Of a stretch of DNA of 64,000 nucleotides, positions 11,676 through 22,309 are shown in pieces. Each line of letters opens with the position of its first letter. Position 1 is the first letter of the stretch. The notes beneath the pieces are model-generated. The model was not told the origin of the DNA. It made no database searches and saw nothing but the letters and a program-made list of their open reading frames with translations. A program made the translations under genes and the position numbers. Source of the DNA: Symmetrospora coprosmae. Lineage: Eukaryota; Basidiomycota; Cystobasidiomycetes; Symmetrosporaceae. The DNA lies in contig VUYT01000032.1 in NCBI GenBank assembly GCA_008802785.1, positions 149,398-213,397 on the forward strand. The letters are read 5' to 3'.

Positions 11676-12965
11676 CTAGATCGCGAATCGTATGGAGTCC
11701 GGCATCACAGCAAGAACGTCGGCGTGGTCGAACATTCTGGCGCTGTGGCATTGATCGCAGGCGGCGGCCTCGAAAGGCCAGTGAACACGGCACGATAGCT
11801 GTCTCGCGTTTTGCACCGCAAGTGAGGTCGCTAGCTCGTGAGTCGAAGGAATGTGTGGTGGCTCCATGGATGGTACAGAGAGAAAAGGAAAGGAGAACGA
11901 TGCCTCCGAGTTTCCGGGAGTGAGTGGCCCGGTTGCCAGGTAACCCGGGAATGCTTCAGGGCTGTGGCTGACAGCTCCCGGTGCCTCGAGGTCCGACCCA
12001 CCCTCCTGACCACAAATCTCAGATCTTGGACCCTGGTTGAAGGGGTCGTCACTGGCGAAGGTTGCCATGAGAGATGTGTCGATCATCTCTTGGTCCCGTT
12101 TCGGGGCGGCGCTCGTTTCTGGAAACTCGTTCGCAGAGGCAACATCGCCCGTCTTGCCGATTTCCTTCCTTCCTGCCTCCACCACCCTGGCCTTAGAAGC
12201 CGAAGTCTTCTGCAGCTTAGCCTTCTCCTTACTCCTGCACGCCCGAACATCGTCCATTGTCGATCCGCGGCGCTGGCCGGCCAACGGAACATTCCTTGTC
12301 AGGGCGGAGCCTCCAGCTCTACAAGATCTAGGCGGGCGACGTACCAGGTATTCATGCTTCCAGATAATGGCCTCACACGGCATGCCCTTGAACAGTGCGA
12401 CCTGCTGCCGCATCTTGATTCGGTTCCAGCGGTAATTCTGGCGCGGCAGGAATCAGCTAGCGATACCTGTGAGGCGAGCACCAGGACGTACACGCATCTG
12501 GCGAGTGAACGCCCCGAAAGTAGCCGCTTTCTCCTTCTTCAGCACGTCGGTGCCGATGCACTCGAGCAAGGCAGCAAGATCATAGATGACGAGATGGGTG
12601 CCATCGGTGGTCCAGTCAATCATCCGCTGGTAGGTCGTCGTGTTGAGGACGATGCTGACGTGTTGGGTTTTCGGAAGCATCTTGGCGCGAGCATTCCAAG
12701 GACCGCGCAACGATGGCACTCACCTCCAGAGTTTCGTGTGAAACTGCTCCTTGAGGACAACGCCCATGTCTTCAAGGATGGCTTTGAAAGTGCAAGTCGG
12801 ATTGCGAGAGAAGCAAGAGGAGGTCGACATGCAGGAGTCCACTTGCCAGGTCTTCGGAAGGTGCTTTCGGGATAGGGGTACGTCAAGGCTTGAAATGTTC
12901 GTCAATCCGGAACGTCCACCTCCGTGCGTGCCGACTTCATTCGCGAACACACTTTCGGAAGCCAC
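11676..12965 (-). CDS. HSF-type DNA-binding domain protein, paralogue A of a tandem array
   Basis: Probable DNA-binding protein. Exons 12965-12724, 12654-12492 and 12437-11676 join in phase to 388 residues. At about residues 74-160 it shows a divergent heat-shock-factor fold: FHTKLWSIVLN, then DWTTDGTHLVIYD (canonical W-S-x-D-G-x-x-F), then the recognition helix FGAFTRQMR (canonical SFxRQLN), then NYRWNR and IIWKHEYLVRRPP (canonical YGFHKV and FxHPxFxRG). Intron 1 splits the Ser codon after KLW, and intron 2 lies directly after RQMR in phase 0. The C-terminal half is Ser/Pro-rich with no coiled-coil trimerisation region that I can see. Two relatives lie directly upstream on the same strand. 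Targets are unknown. Confidence 0.75.
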
Positions 12966-13383
12966 CGTATGCTAATTGACAGATAAGGCGGATAGGTCGA
13001 ACCTAGGAAGTTGACTCTCTGTACAGGTAGCAAAACATTGGCATTCCCTGGCGTAAATAGCTACAGTCTGCAATCACGCATCTATGTGCTGGTCGTGAAG
13101 ACTCGCTTCTCCCCGCCCTCCTTCGTGGCTACATACCCTCCACTTATCCCCCACGTAGGTCATTGCTTTCCGCTATACGGACACTCGCCCAGTCTACCCC
13201 TACCTGCTCCATCCCACGCGTGTCTTAGGCTTCTATTCGTCATAGTGCCACTCGTGTTGTCGCTGGAGATAACGCCAAGCAGCGAGATCCTCGCCGGCAC
13301 TGTCTGGAATCCTGCTTCGGTACCGCGAAGGGAGCAGCTTGCGACATTTCTCGGCAACCAACATGCTGCCAACAGGATGCCCA
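12966..13383. other. Spacer between HSF-like paralogues A and B
   Basis: 418 bp separating the stop of paralogue B from the start of paralogue A. It is pyrimidine-rich around 13100-13240 on the plus strand and should contain the promoter of A. No gene is seen. Confidence 0.5.
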
Positions 13384-15061
13384 TCAGCAATGAAGGTCCG
13401 AAAAAGCTGTGAAGCTCATAAGAAACCGGACGCACATGAACATCTTGCGACGGCGAGGCTGCGATAGCAGGGAGCCCTTCAGGCTGAGAGAGCCTTCGAC
13501 CCAAACTTGGAAGGCCTCTGGCGTTGCCCAGATCTTGTCAATCGGCACGGATATTGCGTTGTCGCAGGAGTCGATGTACTCGATGACTTCCTGGCTCGCA
13601 TTTTCGGCTTGCTCGTCCACGGTGTCCATGAGACTTTCAACGGCGAGATGCGAGAGCTCGCTGATTGTCTGATTCTCCTCTGCAGTGATCGTGTTTCCGC
13701 TTGCGCAACTAGAGCCAAGCATTGCGTCGCGTCCGCAAGGTGTTTTGACTTCCTGCTCGATGGTGGCCGTGAACGTATCGTCCCCAGCGGTCGGATGAGG
13801 ACCATGATCCCCCGGCCATTCGGTCGGCATTGAGATTTCTGGGGCGAATTGCTCGGACGAACGTCTGTCCTCCAGGCCAGCGGAGGCCGCGAATATTTCC
13901 GAGAACGCGTCCTCCGTCTCGTCCGGCGCCTCAGGTGATGTAACCGTGTGGTCTGGATGGATGCTGTCAGACATTGAGCGGCTGCCGCTTCTATCATCCT
14001 GCGTGGGTAGAGAACTTCCACCTGATGGCGGCGTAGTGTTGGCGGACGAAGGGCGGGGCTCCAACATCTCCCGGAGACTGCGGGTTCCGGCAAAGCTGAT
14101 AGACGTATCGTCCTCATCGTCATCATCAGTGTCGCCACAGATATCCTCCCTGTGAAGATTGTCGCCGAAGTTCTGTTCACGATCGGAGCCGAAAATGCTG
14201 CTAGCGCAGCTGTTCGAGGTGCAGGAGACCAGGCTCGCCAACGATCCGCAGGATGCGTTGCCTGTGACACTACCGGTACTACTGCCCGTGCTCGTACCAG
14301 AACTGACCGTGCTTGTGTCGGACGAACGACGGCGGGGAAGTATCGTTCTGCTTATTGCTTTCTTCTTCTTCGCTGGTTTGCGAGATCGTTTCGCTGCTGG
14401 CTTGGATGTACGAGGTCGACGAGGGGCCCGTTTCGAGTCTGTTCGCTGCTTTCCAGCCGTTCTCCGTGGCGACTTCTGGGTCGGCAGGGGAGACACCTTG
14501 CTGAGTTCCTCGATGGGTGTGTCTGCGCGCTGGAGTTTCACAAGTACGCTCGGATGTTTGTCAGCCACGCGACTCGTCGACAGAGCGTTCGAAGGGTGCT
14601 CGGTACCCACAAAGACTTCGTGCTCGTAGATGAACTTGCCGAGGTTGTCGTTGGAGAGGGCCCTGGCTGCATTGGTCCTCATGAACCTGTAGGTCTGCAG
14701 AACATGGTTCGAAGACGCTTCAGCCACGGGCGTCTATCGTACAAGCTTGATGGAGGGTTCCGCATACTCGGAGCTGTTTCGAAAAAGCTGTGTAGTCATT
14801 CTTGGTGGAACAGCAGACTCCCTCTAGGCTAGCCACGGACATGAATCCGTGTTCATCGATAATTCGCAGAAAGCGACCGTCCAGCCATTCAACGAGGTGA
14901 GCGTACGCATCATTCTGTAGGATTCTCCTGCAAACCCACATGGTCGGAAAAGGGAGTTGCATCAGTGCATTGGAAAGGTTGCAGACGCATCGCACTGAGG
15001 ACGGCACCAACTCGTATAGCTTCACGAGAAAGTGATCGCCGTACTCCGCCACGTTTGACAT
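13384..15061 (-). CDS. HSF-type DNA-binding domain protein, paralogue B of a tandem array
   Basis: Exons 15061-15012, 14927-14768 and 14694-13384 join in phase to 506 residues. The HSF-like domain lies at the very N terminus: DHFLVKLYE|RILQN (the bar marks intron 1, donor GTTGGT, splitting the Glu codon in phase 2), VEWLDGRFLRIID, recognition helix YTAFSKQLR, intron 2 in phase 0, then TYRFMRTN. The spacing from the Lys of KLY to the Trp of EWLDG is 18 residues, the same as in paralogues A and C. The long C-terminal part is acidic and Ser-rich with a basic stretch (RRPRTSKPAAKRSRKPAKKKK) that could act as a nuclear localisation signal. Function and targets are unknown. The start at 15061 is the only nearby in-frame ATG. 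Confidence 0.7.
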
Positions 15062-15743
15062 GTCAGTGGGCGATGAGGGGCTAGGGCCCAGGTATCGGGA
15101 CTAATTGAGGATCTGTAGTGCAAAGCTGTGAAGAGGAGAAGAGAAGGAAGAGCAGAGCAGCATGTACAGGAGAGGGGCAGCTTGCGCTTGGAAGCCTGCT
15201 TTTACCATTGTGCAGGCATTCTATGGTCAGTGACATGCATCCGCACAGACGGCTTCCAAGAATTAGAGTGGTTCGCGGAGTATGGGCACCGACGAAGACT
15301 AGCGAAGGTTGATCTGAACGTCCTGACGAACTTGTGCTTGACGCAGCACAAGAGCCCGCGGCTCGCAGCCCTGGTTCCACGGGTCCTCGTGTCCCACGCT
15401 GAGACTTCGCAGCGCCGCATATCGCTCGGCGGCACCTTCACGTACGTGCACAACACGACTGCGCTGTCGACCTCCGAGCCCTCTCAGCAATGCTCCGGGG
15501 CTTCCTCTGCTCCTCGAAGCTGCCTGACGTTAGTTACCGGACGGAGGTGACGGAGGTGGAGAAGGGGCTTTGGTCTCTTGTGCTAGATTGACAAAAGCTT
15601 ACAACGACGATGGCTGCTCGAATGCTTGAGAAGTGGAGAACGAATAGGAATATGCAGGTGTGCATCGGTGTGTGGTGATCATGTCACCGTTCCGCGTGTA
15701 CGGACAACGGGCCAGTTGAGCGGATGACCCGACCTGGACGTCG
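15062..15743. other. Spacer between HSF-like paralogues B and C
   Basis: 682 bp. A plus-strand frame at 15128-15550 (140 codons) is open and its translation is not obviously random, but it has no known domain and would overlap the promoter of paralogue B. I treat it as non-coding. Otherwise nothing is recognised. Confidence 0.4.
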
Positions 15744-17369
15744 CTACGAGAGTGACTGTGGTGTGATATCGACTGAAGGCAGTATACGAATGTCGGCCGT
15801 CGCGACGGCTATGGGCGGCTTCTTATCTTCTGAGGCCTGCTGTTCGGCCTGCCCAGGCTGTTCCGCTTCGGCTTCTGCTGTCGCCGAATTGGCGGCGCTC
15901 GCGCTCGCAGCAGCAGCCTTATGTAGCGCCTCCTGCTTCTTCTGCACCTGCTGCAAGTAGTGCTGCGCCGCCTGCTGAGCCTGCTTCATCCGCTGCTGCA
16001 TCTTTGTCGTCTGCGATAGAGCGGCCCACGGGTGGTCAAAGTTCATGGGATTCGCCGCGGCGTGTTCGAGAACAATGTTGGAATTGAAATAGAGCTCGCG
16101 CGGGAAGTCGCGCGTCGCCATGTCGACGGGCGGTATTGGCGGGAGACGCAGCTCGGCCGGAGGCACTTTGGTCAGGTCGATCTTGGCCAGGTGCACGCTG
16201 GCCTCTGGCGCGCGGGGGCCAGGCGCTGGTGCCACATTCGCGCGTTCTAGCGACCGCGTCAATAGGCGGACCTGGGCGGCTTCGGAGCTCCGCTGCAGCA
16301 GGTCGTCCAAGTCTTCGTCCTCATCCGAGTCGTAGTAGTCCGAGTCCGTCTCGTCCCCGACCCCGCCAAACAGCCCGTCATCGCCGTGGAACCCGACAGC
16401 GACACGCCTACCGCCGATGCCTATCAATTGTACGGGCATCGCTGCACCTACGCCCGCAGCAGCAGCCGCGAGCCGGGCCTGCTGTGCTGCCAAACCCGCT
16501 CCTTTCTTATGCGACTTCGGTGGGATGTACTGTGGAGCAGGGGAAGTAGCCGGGCGCGAATGCGCAGGTGCCGCTTGGACAGGCAATGCGGGCTTCGGGG
16601 CTGTCGCCGCCTCAGTACTCTCGCCGGATAGGGCGGGATCGATGTGCAATGATAGCAAGGGACTCTCCTGCGGACTGCCTTCCTCGAGATGCTCCTCCAC
16701 CGCCTTGACCCGCTTCTTTGGCTGGTTAGCGTCCAGCAGAGTCATCAGCTCTGGGTTTGCAAGCTGGGCCCGGTTTGGCTTCGGCGGAGCATTTCGCGTG
16801 ATGTTGGCAACATCGTCAAGCGGCGACTCGCGGTTCTGAGCGTTTCGAGCCAGAACGTGAGCATGGTTCGGCCGGCTGCTTCAATGCGGGTGCCTCGCAA
16901 CTGACCAGGATGGGGTGCCTCCATACTTTGGCGTCAGACGGCCAAGGCGAGGCTCCCGTGTCGTCGACGCGACACCGTCCCCACCGGTATATCTGCGGAT
17001 GTAAGCGGATGGGTCGGCCTCCCATCCCCAAGGCAGAGTTCCCAACGCTAGATCCCTCCTTCAAGCTTACCCTCAATTGGCGCGCAAAGCTATCGTAGTC
17101 TTTCTGCTTGCACACGGATCGTCCTTTTATCTCGTGCATGAGGGCTTCGGTGTCGTAGATGATGAGGTATCTGCCATCTTCGGACCAGCTAGTGATGTGC
17201 TTGCAGGTCGGGTTGTTGAGGATCTGCGTCCAGAACCTAGGCGACCAAGGAGGTTGCAGCTCAGCCCGCATGCGTATGTACGCCAGAGCCGCTGACGGGG
17301 ATGCCCTCACTTGACGAGAAAGAAGTCGGCGCCCTTGTTGCCGGAGCTGAGCGACTTGTCCTTGACCAT
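15744..17369 (-). CDS. HSF-type DNA-binding domain protein, paralogue C of a tandem array
   Basis: Exons 17369-17311, 17236-17071, 16992-16906 and 16835-15744 join in phase to 467 residues. The domain reads DFFLVKFWTQILNN, SWSEDGRYLIIYD, recognition helix YDSFARQLR, then IYRWGRCR and VWRHPIL, closest of the three to the canonical HSF pattern. The intron after RQLR is at the same place and phase as in A and B; intron 1 lies three codons earlier. The C-terminal part has an acidic DSDYYDSDEDEDLDDL stretch, the sequence MNFDHPWAALSQ and a Gln/Lys/Ala-rich coiled coil near residues 390-430 that could oligomerise. The start is uncertain: the frame is open for about 90 codons upstream without an ATG, so a further 5' exon is possible. 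Confidence 0.75.
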
Positions 17370-18143
17370 GTCGTCGGGCTCCGGCTTGTTGCTCTGCGGC
17401 TGCCAGGGCTGGCAAGGCTGGCCAAGCTGCGCGGTGTCGTCCAGCAGTTTCAGAGTCTTGAGCTGAGTACGCACGACTGCCTGATCGCATAGGCCACCTT
17501 GGGCCAGCCGCTCTCCAGTGTACAGAGGTCGTCGAGCTGCTGACGGGGCGTTCTGCCACGACCTGAGAAAACGGACGCGAGAATACGACACGCGCCTGCC
17601 TTTCCAGCGACCGTCGCAGTCCCAGGGCGGAGAGCGAGACACAGACTGCTTATCGCTCCTGCTCAGTATGCGGTGGGAAAGGCGAGTGCTGAAGCATTGC
17701 GACTGCTACGCTGCCTATGTAGCACACCCAATCGAGGATTTTCGCCACCAACGAGGCTTTGGGCTCGGGCAGGCCTGTCGTGCAGCGGCACCTCGTGCAG
17801 TGATGGATGGCGGTACTGTGACAGTTGAAGCAGACTCTTCGATTCAAGACCTCTCTCACAGCCCCAAGCTCCCTGCGCCGGGCAAAGGCTCCTGTTCGTC
17901 CTCGCATTCACCCCATTTCAGGAACGTGACCTTTGCTCGGCGCTGAGGGAGATCTCCCTCTTTTGAGCGAAGCAACCTCTTCTTCCTGCTCACTCGCAAG
18001 CGCCATCGCACTGCACTCGAGCTCGACCAGTCGCATCTCCTTCCCGAGAGAGAGAAGGGGTCATGCGTCCACTGGCCCATTGAGGGAGGAAGCGTACATC
18101 GCGCTCGGCGTGCTGCTACCAGGTCTAAATCGGGCGGGGCAGG
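17370..18143. other. Divergent intergenic region between HSF-like gene C and the SPX-RING gene
   Basis: 774 bp between two divergent genes, so it should hold both promoters. Part of it (up to about 17642, minus strand) is an open frame continuous with HSF-like gene C and might be extra coding sequence. No other gene is supported. Confidence 0.4.
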
Positions 18144-20590
18144 ATGAAGTATGGGCAGCAGTTCGCGAGCGAGCTCAGCGGGACGAGCGCAGAGTACCAG
18201 CAGGCGAGCATCGACTACAAGAAGCTCAAGAAGAGCATCAAGCGCATACAGAACGAGCTGCAGACGCTTGGCCTCGACGCCGAGCTTCTCAAGGAGCTGC
18301 TGAGCGCCGGCAATCCAGCCGCCCAGCCAGGGACGGATGAAGACAGCGAAGAGCAGGATGTGGTGGAGAGGAAGAGTCCTGCCAATGGCGTGTCTCCGGA
18401 GCAGGAGGGAGGGAGAGTCTCCATGCTGCGGCAGAGCCCAAGCTCAAAGAGCATAGCAACCCTCAAGAAGCTCGTCCGGCAGGAGCAGCCCCTGCCTGGC
18501 GGTAACAAGCAGAGGAATGGCGCATCGAAGCCCAAGAGGAAACAGTCAAGAGCGAGGGCGGAGTACGAATTGGCCGGTGCGCTTACGCCTTTTTGTCAGC
18601 CGCCAGTCCTGCCTTTACTTACACGTGTCCGGGCGTCACGACTTTCAGGTACCGTGGACAATCCGACACCTCGCATCAAGCTCGTCTTCAGCTCAGCCTC
18701 GTCCCAAAGCGACAGTGACTCGTCAACCGAGGAGCATGCGCATGTCCGCTCCGGCCGGCATGAAGAGCTGTACGAGCGCATCCGACAACAGGCCGACTCG
18801 AGCCGATTCGTCGAGCTGAACGAGAGCGAGAGCAACAGCGGGGCAGCGAATGGGGAAGAGGAAAGCGATCTTCACGACTCGGGCGTAGAGGACGTCTCCG
18901 CCGACGATGGTCTGATTCTGCCTACGCCGCGGTCAAGCCCGAGAAGCAGACTGTCGCCCCTGGCCCAAGATGCGGACTCGTCGAGCGAGTACAGGGAGAA
19001 GCTCGTTCTGCTTGGCAAAATGTATGGAAAAGGTCTGGCAACCGCGACGGAAGTCCGGTCGCCAGGAAAGACGGCCGAAGAATCGCCGTACTCGCCCACA
19101 GGCCGCCCAAACGAAACAAGCCACTTGCAGTCCGCTCAGGGTGGCTCACGGCCCTCCTTGGAGCACGGAGACAGTACGGATGATGATGAGGAAGCAATAG
19201 TACAGGGACCGCAAGTGCTCCTGGCAGCACTGGATATAGACAGTGACCGCTCAGCCGCCCTAGAGAACGAGTCGGATTCGTCGATCGCGGCAGCCGACGA
19301 TGCGGATGGCGAAGAGGAGGCAGCAGAGGGAGGGTCGCGTTCGGGGGTTTTGGCGTCGTCCCAAACATCGAAGGGCTTGCTGTCTCCAACACGCAGCCCG
19401 ACTCTGCGGGCCAAGCGGCACAAGCGTCGACCGCGCAGGCCACGTCGCGAAGTGACCATCAACCTCGAGTACGACAGCGAATTCTTCGTGCTCCTCAACC
19501 AGGCTCTGTCGTCGCTGAATGCGCTTCTCGACACCGAGAAAGCGTCCTTCAGTGCGGCAGTGCAGTCTCTAGCTGGGACCGTTTCTGCAAATACGTCGTC
19601 CGTCAAGAATCAGAAGGACCTGTACGCTTGGAGAGAGGTCTTCTCGCTCTGGATCGAAGCGCAGATCTTTGAGAGCGAGCGCGAAAGGGATCGTGGCGAG
19701 AGGCCCATAGCGGAGGTTGAGCGCAGGCTGGACTGGTTCGTGGACCAGATAGGGCGGAGGAAGCTTGCAAAGAAGATGAAGAGCAAGGACAGTCGGAAAG
19801 CGCTGGAGCGATTCGTCGAGCTCAATCAGGAGCTGTTGCAGCTGAAACGGTAAGCCAAGCGGGACTCTGGCATATGGCAGTGCGATGGCTCATTTGCGTC
19901 CGAATACACAGCGTTGGACTCGCAAATCGCGAAGCAGCACGGAAGATCCTCAAAAAGCACGACAAGCGGCTGGGCCTGTCTGCCTCTACGGACTTTCCAG
20001 ACTTTGTAGCTGCGCAGCAGCGGACACTCGGCACGAACGGGCACGACCCTGGAGCGCTCGTAGCCCGCTCAGCCCTGGCCAAGACGGCACAGTCGAACGA
20101 GATGACTTCGCTCATCTTTGTCGGCCTGACGACGCTGCCGCACGTCCTCCTCGCCGTCTTCACCAACACGCTCCTGCCCATTATCCCGCAGATTGAGGAC
20201 TATGCGTGCCTGATCTGCGGTGACATTGCCTGGCGACCGATTGCGCTCAACTGTGGACATAGATTCTGTGTCCGCTGTCTGGTCAAGATGCAGAAGCGCG
20301 ACCAGGACGCATGTCCTGCGTGCCGCGCGCCGGTCGTTCTGCAAGCCAACAAAGGTGAGGTGCCGTCCGACAGGACATTGCTGATTGTAACACAAGCTTG
20401 CACGAGCCGAGAGCTGACTCGGTCGGTCAATGTCTGTGCGCCCGCAGAAAATCTGGACGCGGCCATGATGACCTACCAGAAGCGCTGGTTCCCTCGCGAA
20501 GTGAAGCAGAAGGAGAAGGAGAGCAAGCGGGAGATTGAAAAAGAGATCGCTGAAGAGCTGGAGCTTGCCGGCAAGTGTATCGTTTCATAG
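18144..20590 (+). CDS. SPX domain plus RING finger protein
   Basis: Probable phosphate-sensing E3 ubiquitin ligase. Exons 18144-18576, 18649-19849, 19912-20354 and 20448-20590 join in phase to 739 residues. The N terminus MKYGQQFASELSG with YKKLKKSIKRIQ is the first part of an SPX domain, which binds inositol pyrophosphates. The rest of SPX (INLEYDSEFFVLLNQALSSLNALL, then REAARKILKKHDKRLG) comes only after an acidic Ser-rich insertion of about 340 residues. A C3HC4 RING follows near residues 640-685 (CLICGDIAW, NCGHRFCVRCLV, ACPAC), then a Lys/Glu-rich helix at the C terminus. The 72-bp first intron keeps the frame if unspliced, so it is the least certain junction. Substrate proteins are unknown. 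Confidence 0.88.
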
Positions 20591-20719
20591 CGGCCTTTCA
20601 TAGCTATGCAGGGCAGGGGTGTATAGCAGGCGGCTGCTCGATAGGAGGGCATGATGGGGTGAATAATACAGTTATGCAAGCGAGGTTCGGACATGGTCTG
20701 TCATGGTCTCATCAAGTCA

Positions 20720-22157
20720 CTATGGGCCTTCCAGCATCTCGTCCACCTGCTGCTGCAGAGCCCACTGATTGAGCTTGTGAGCCATGATTTCGAGCGACCC
20801 GTCGTCCCCCTCCAAGAAGCCCTCGACGCCGCTGAGAGTAAGCGGCATGCGATGATCCGTAACTCTATCCTGCGCAAAGTTGTATGTCCGAATCTTCTCG
20901 CTTCTGTCCTGGCCCCGCACCTGCGCCCGCCTTGCTGCCCGGTCTGACGCCTGGGTCTCTGCCACATGCAAAGCGAGGAGGCGCGAGCGGAGTACCTGAA
21001 ACGCCTTTGCACGATTCTTGTGCTGCGAGCGGGTGTCCTGCATCGAGACGGTGATCCCGGTCGGTAAGTGGGTGAGTCGTACGGCGGATTCTGTCCGGTT
21101 GACGTGCTGCAGAGGTGGACGCCATCAGTCTGCATATACGACAGTATCACACAGAGAAAGAAAGCACGCTCACCTGTCCGCCTGCACCGCCGGACCGCAT
21201 CACCTCGATCTTGACATCCTTCTCGTCGAGCACTTTGTCCAATGCCTGGTCCTTGTCGGGCGCTGAGGGAAGCACAATCACCGACGCCGTACTTGTGTGT
21301 ACCCTGCCTTGCGTCTCTGTTGCCGGGACCCTCTGCACTCGGTGCACGCCTGCCTCGAAGCGTAACGCTTCATACGCGCCATCCCCGTCGAGTTCGAGTA
21401 TCACCTCGCGGTACGCGTCGCTCGGCCCCCCTCCTCCACCTCCGGCGCTTGCGTTCACGGCAGACGCGTTAACGATTTCGGCCTTCCATTTGCGCGACGT
21501 GGCGTGCCGCGAGTACATGCGCATGAGATCGCCGGCGAAGATGCTCGCCTCGGAGCCGCCGACGCCGGCCTTGATCTCCATCAGACAGCCGAGGGCCGAG
21601 GTCGCGTCCGGAGGCAGGAGAGCATTCTGTAGCGACTGCAGGGCTTCTGATGTTGGCGTATCCAGCTCTTCGATGTCGGCGGAGGCGAGCTCGCGCATCT
21701 CCTCGTCCGGGTCGTTCGACACTACATCTTCGAGGCTTTTACGTAGCTGAGAAGCGCATACGAGAAACGCAATCAGCAATGCGCATCCTGTTGCTGCAAC
21801 CGGGAACTGAGCGCGCGCATGGCCCACAGTGGCGTTGTCCTGCCAAGTTTTGAGGGCGTCGCGCAGGCCTTCGAGCTGCTTTGTCCGCTTTGCTGCCTCT
21901 ATGGCATTCCCGCTCGCTGTGGCCGCTGCGTTATCCTCGGCGGCCTTTGAGAGCGTCTGCCGCGCGAGCCTGACGAGCTTCTCATCCAGAGGGATATCGT
22001 TCGCGGCGGTCGAGCTGGAGGAAGCGTGCCTCTTCTGCCTGATGGTCGGGCGGCTATAGCGCGGGCGTTTTCTCGAGGAAGCAGCAAGGGCAGCACGGGC
22101 TATACCGACGCTATTGCTTATGGCGAACTGGCAGCTGCATCGTATCTGCGAGCTCAT
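20720..22157 (-). CDS. MRF1: Mitochondrial peptide chain release factor 1
   Basis: Class I release factor that ends mitochondrial translation at stop codons. Exons 22157-21828, 21746-21174 and 21106-20720 join in phase to 429 residues. The N terminus is Arg/Ser-rich, fitting a mitochondrial targeting sequence. Visible motifs: [36 protein letters not shown], and the peptidyl-tRNA hydrolysis motif GGQ at residues 299-301 (MRSGGAGGQ), followed across intron 2 by [18 protein letters not shown]. Length matches the family (yeast Mrf1 is a little over 400). It is transcribed divergently from the Ats1-like gene, with 152 bp between the two start codons. Confidence 0.93.
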
Positions 22158-22309
22158 CTACCTTCCCTGATGCCGCCAAATTGTCGTGGTGGCCGAGAGG
22201 AAGAGAGCTCCTGCGGCATGCAGCCGTCCCTCCTCTCAAGCACGCCCACCTCTTCCCTTGTATCGATGCCGACAGCATTTTCACATTGAGATATGACCGG
22301 CTCATAGCA
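22158..22309. promoter_or_regulatory. Compact bidirectional promoter between MRF1 and the Ats1-like gene
   Basis: Only 152 bp separate the two divergent start codons (22157 minus, 22310 plus), so promoters and 5' UTRs of both genes must overlap here. An in-frame ATG at 22181 on the plus strand would extend the Ats1-like protein, but the added residues look unconserved. No specific binding site is recognised. Confidence 0.55.

Noticed and set aside
15128-15550. Plus-strand frame of 140 codons between HSF-like genes B and C
   Set aside because: No recognisable domain and no splice context; it sits in the promoter of gene B. It could be revisited with RNA data.
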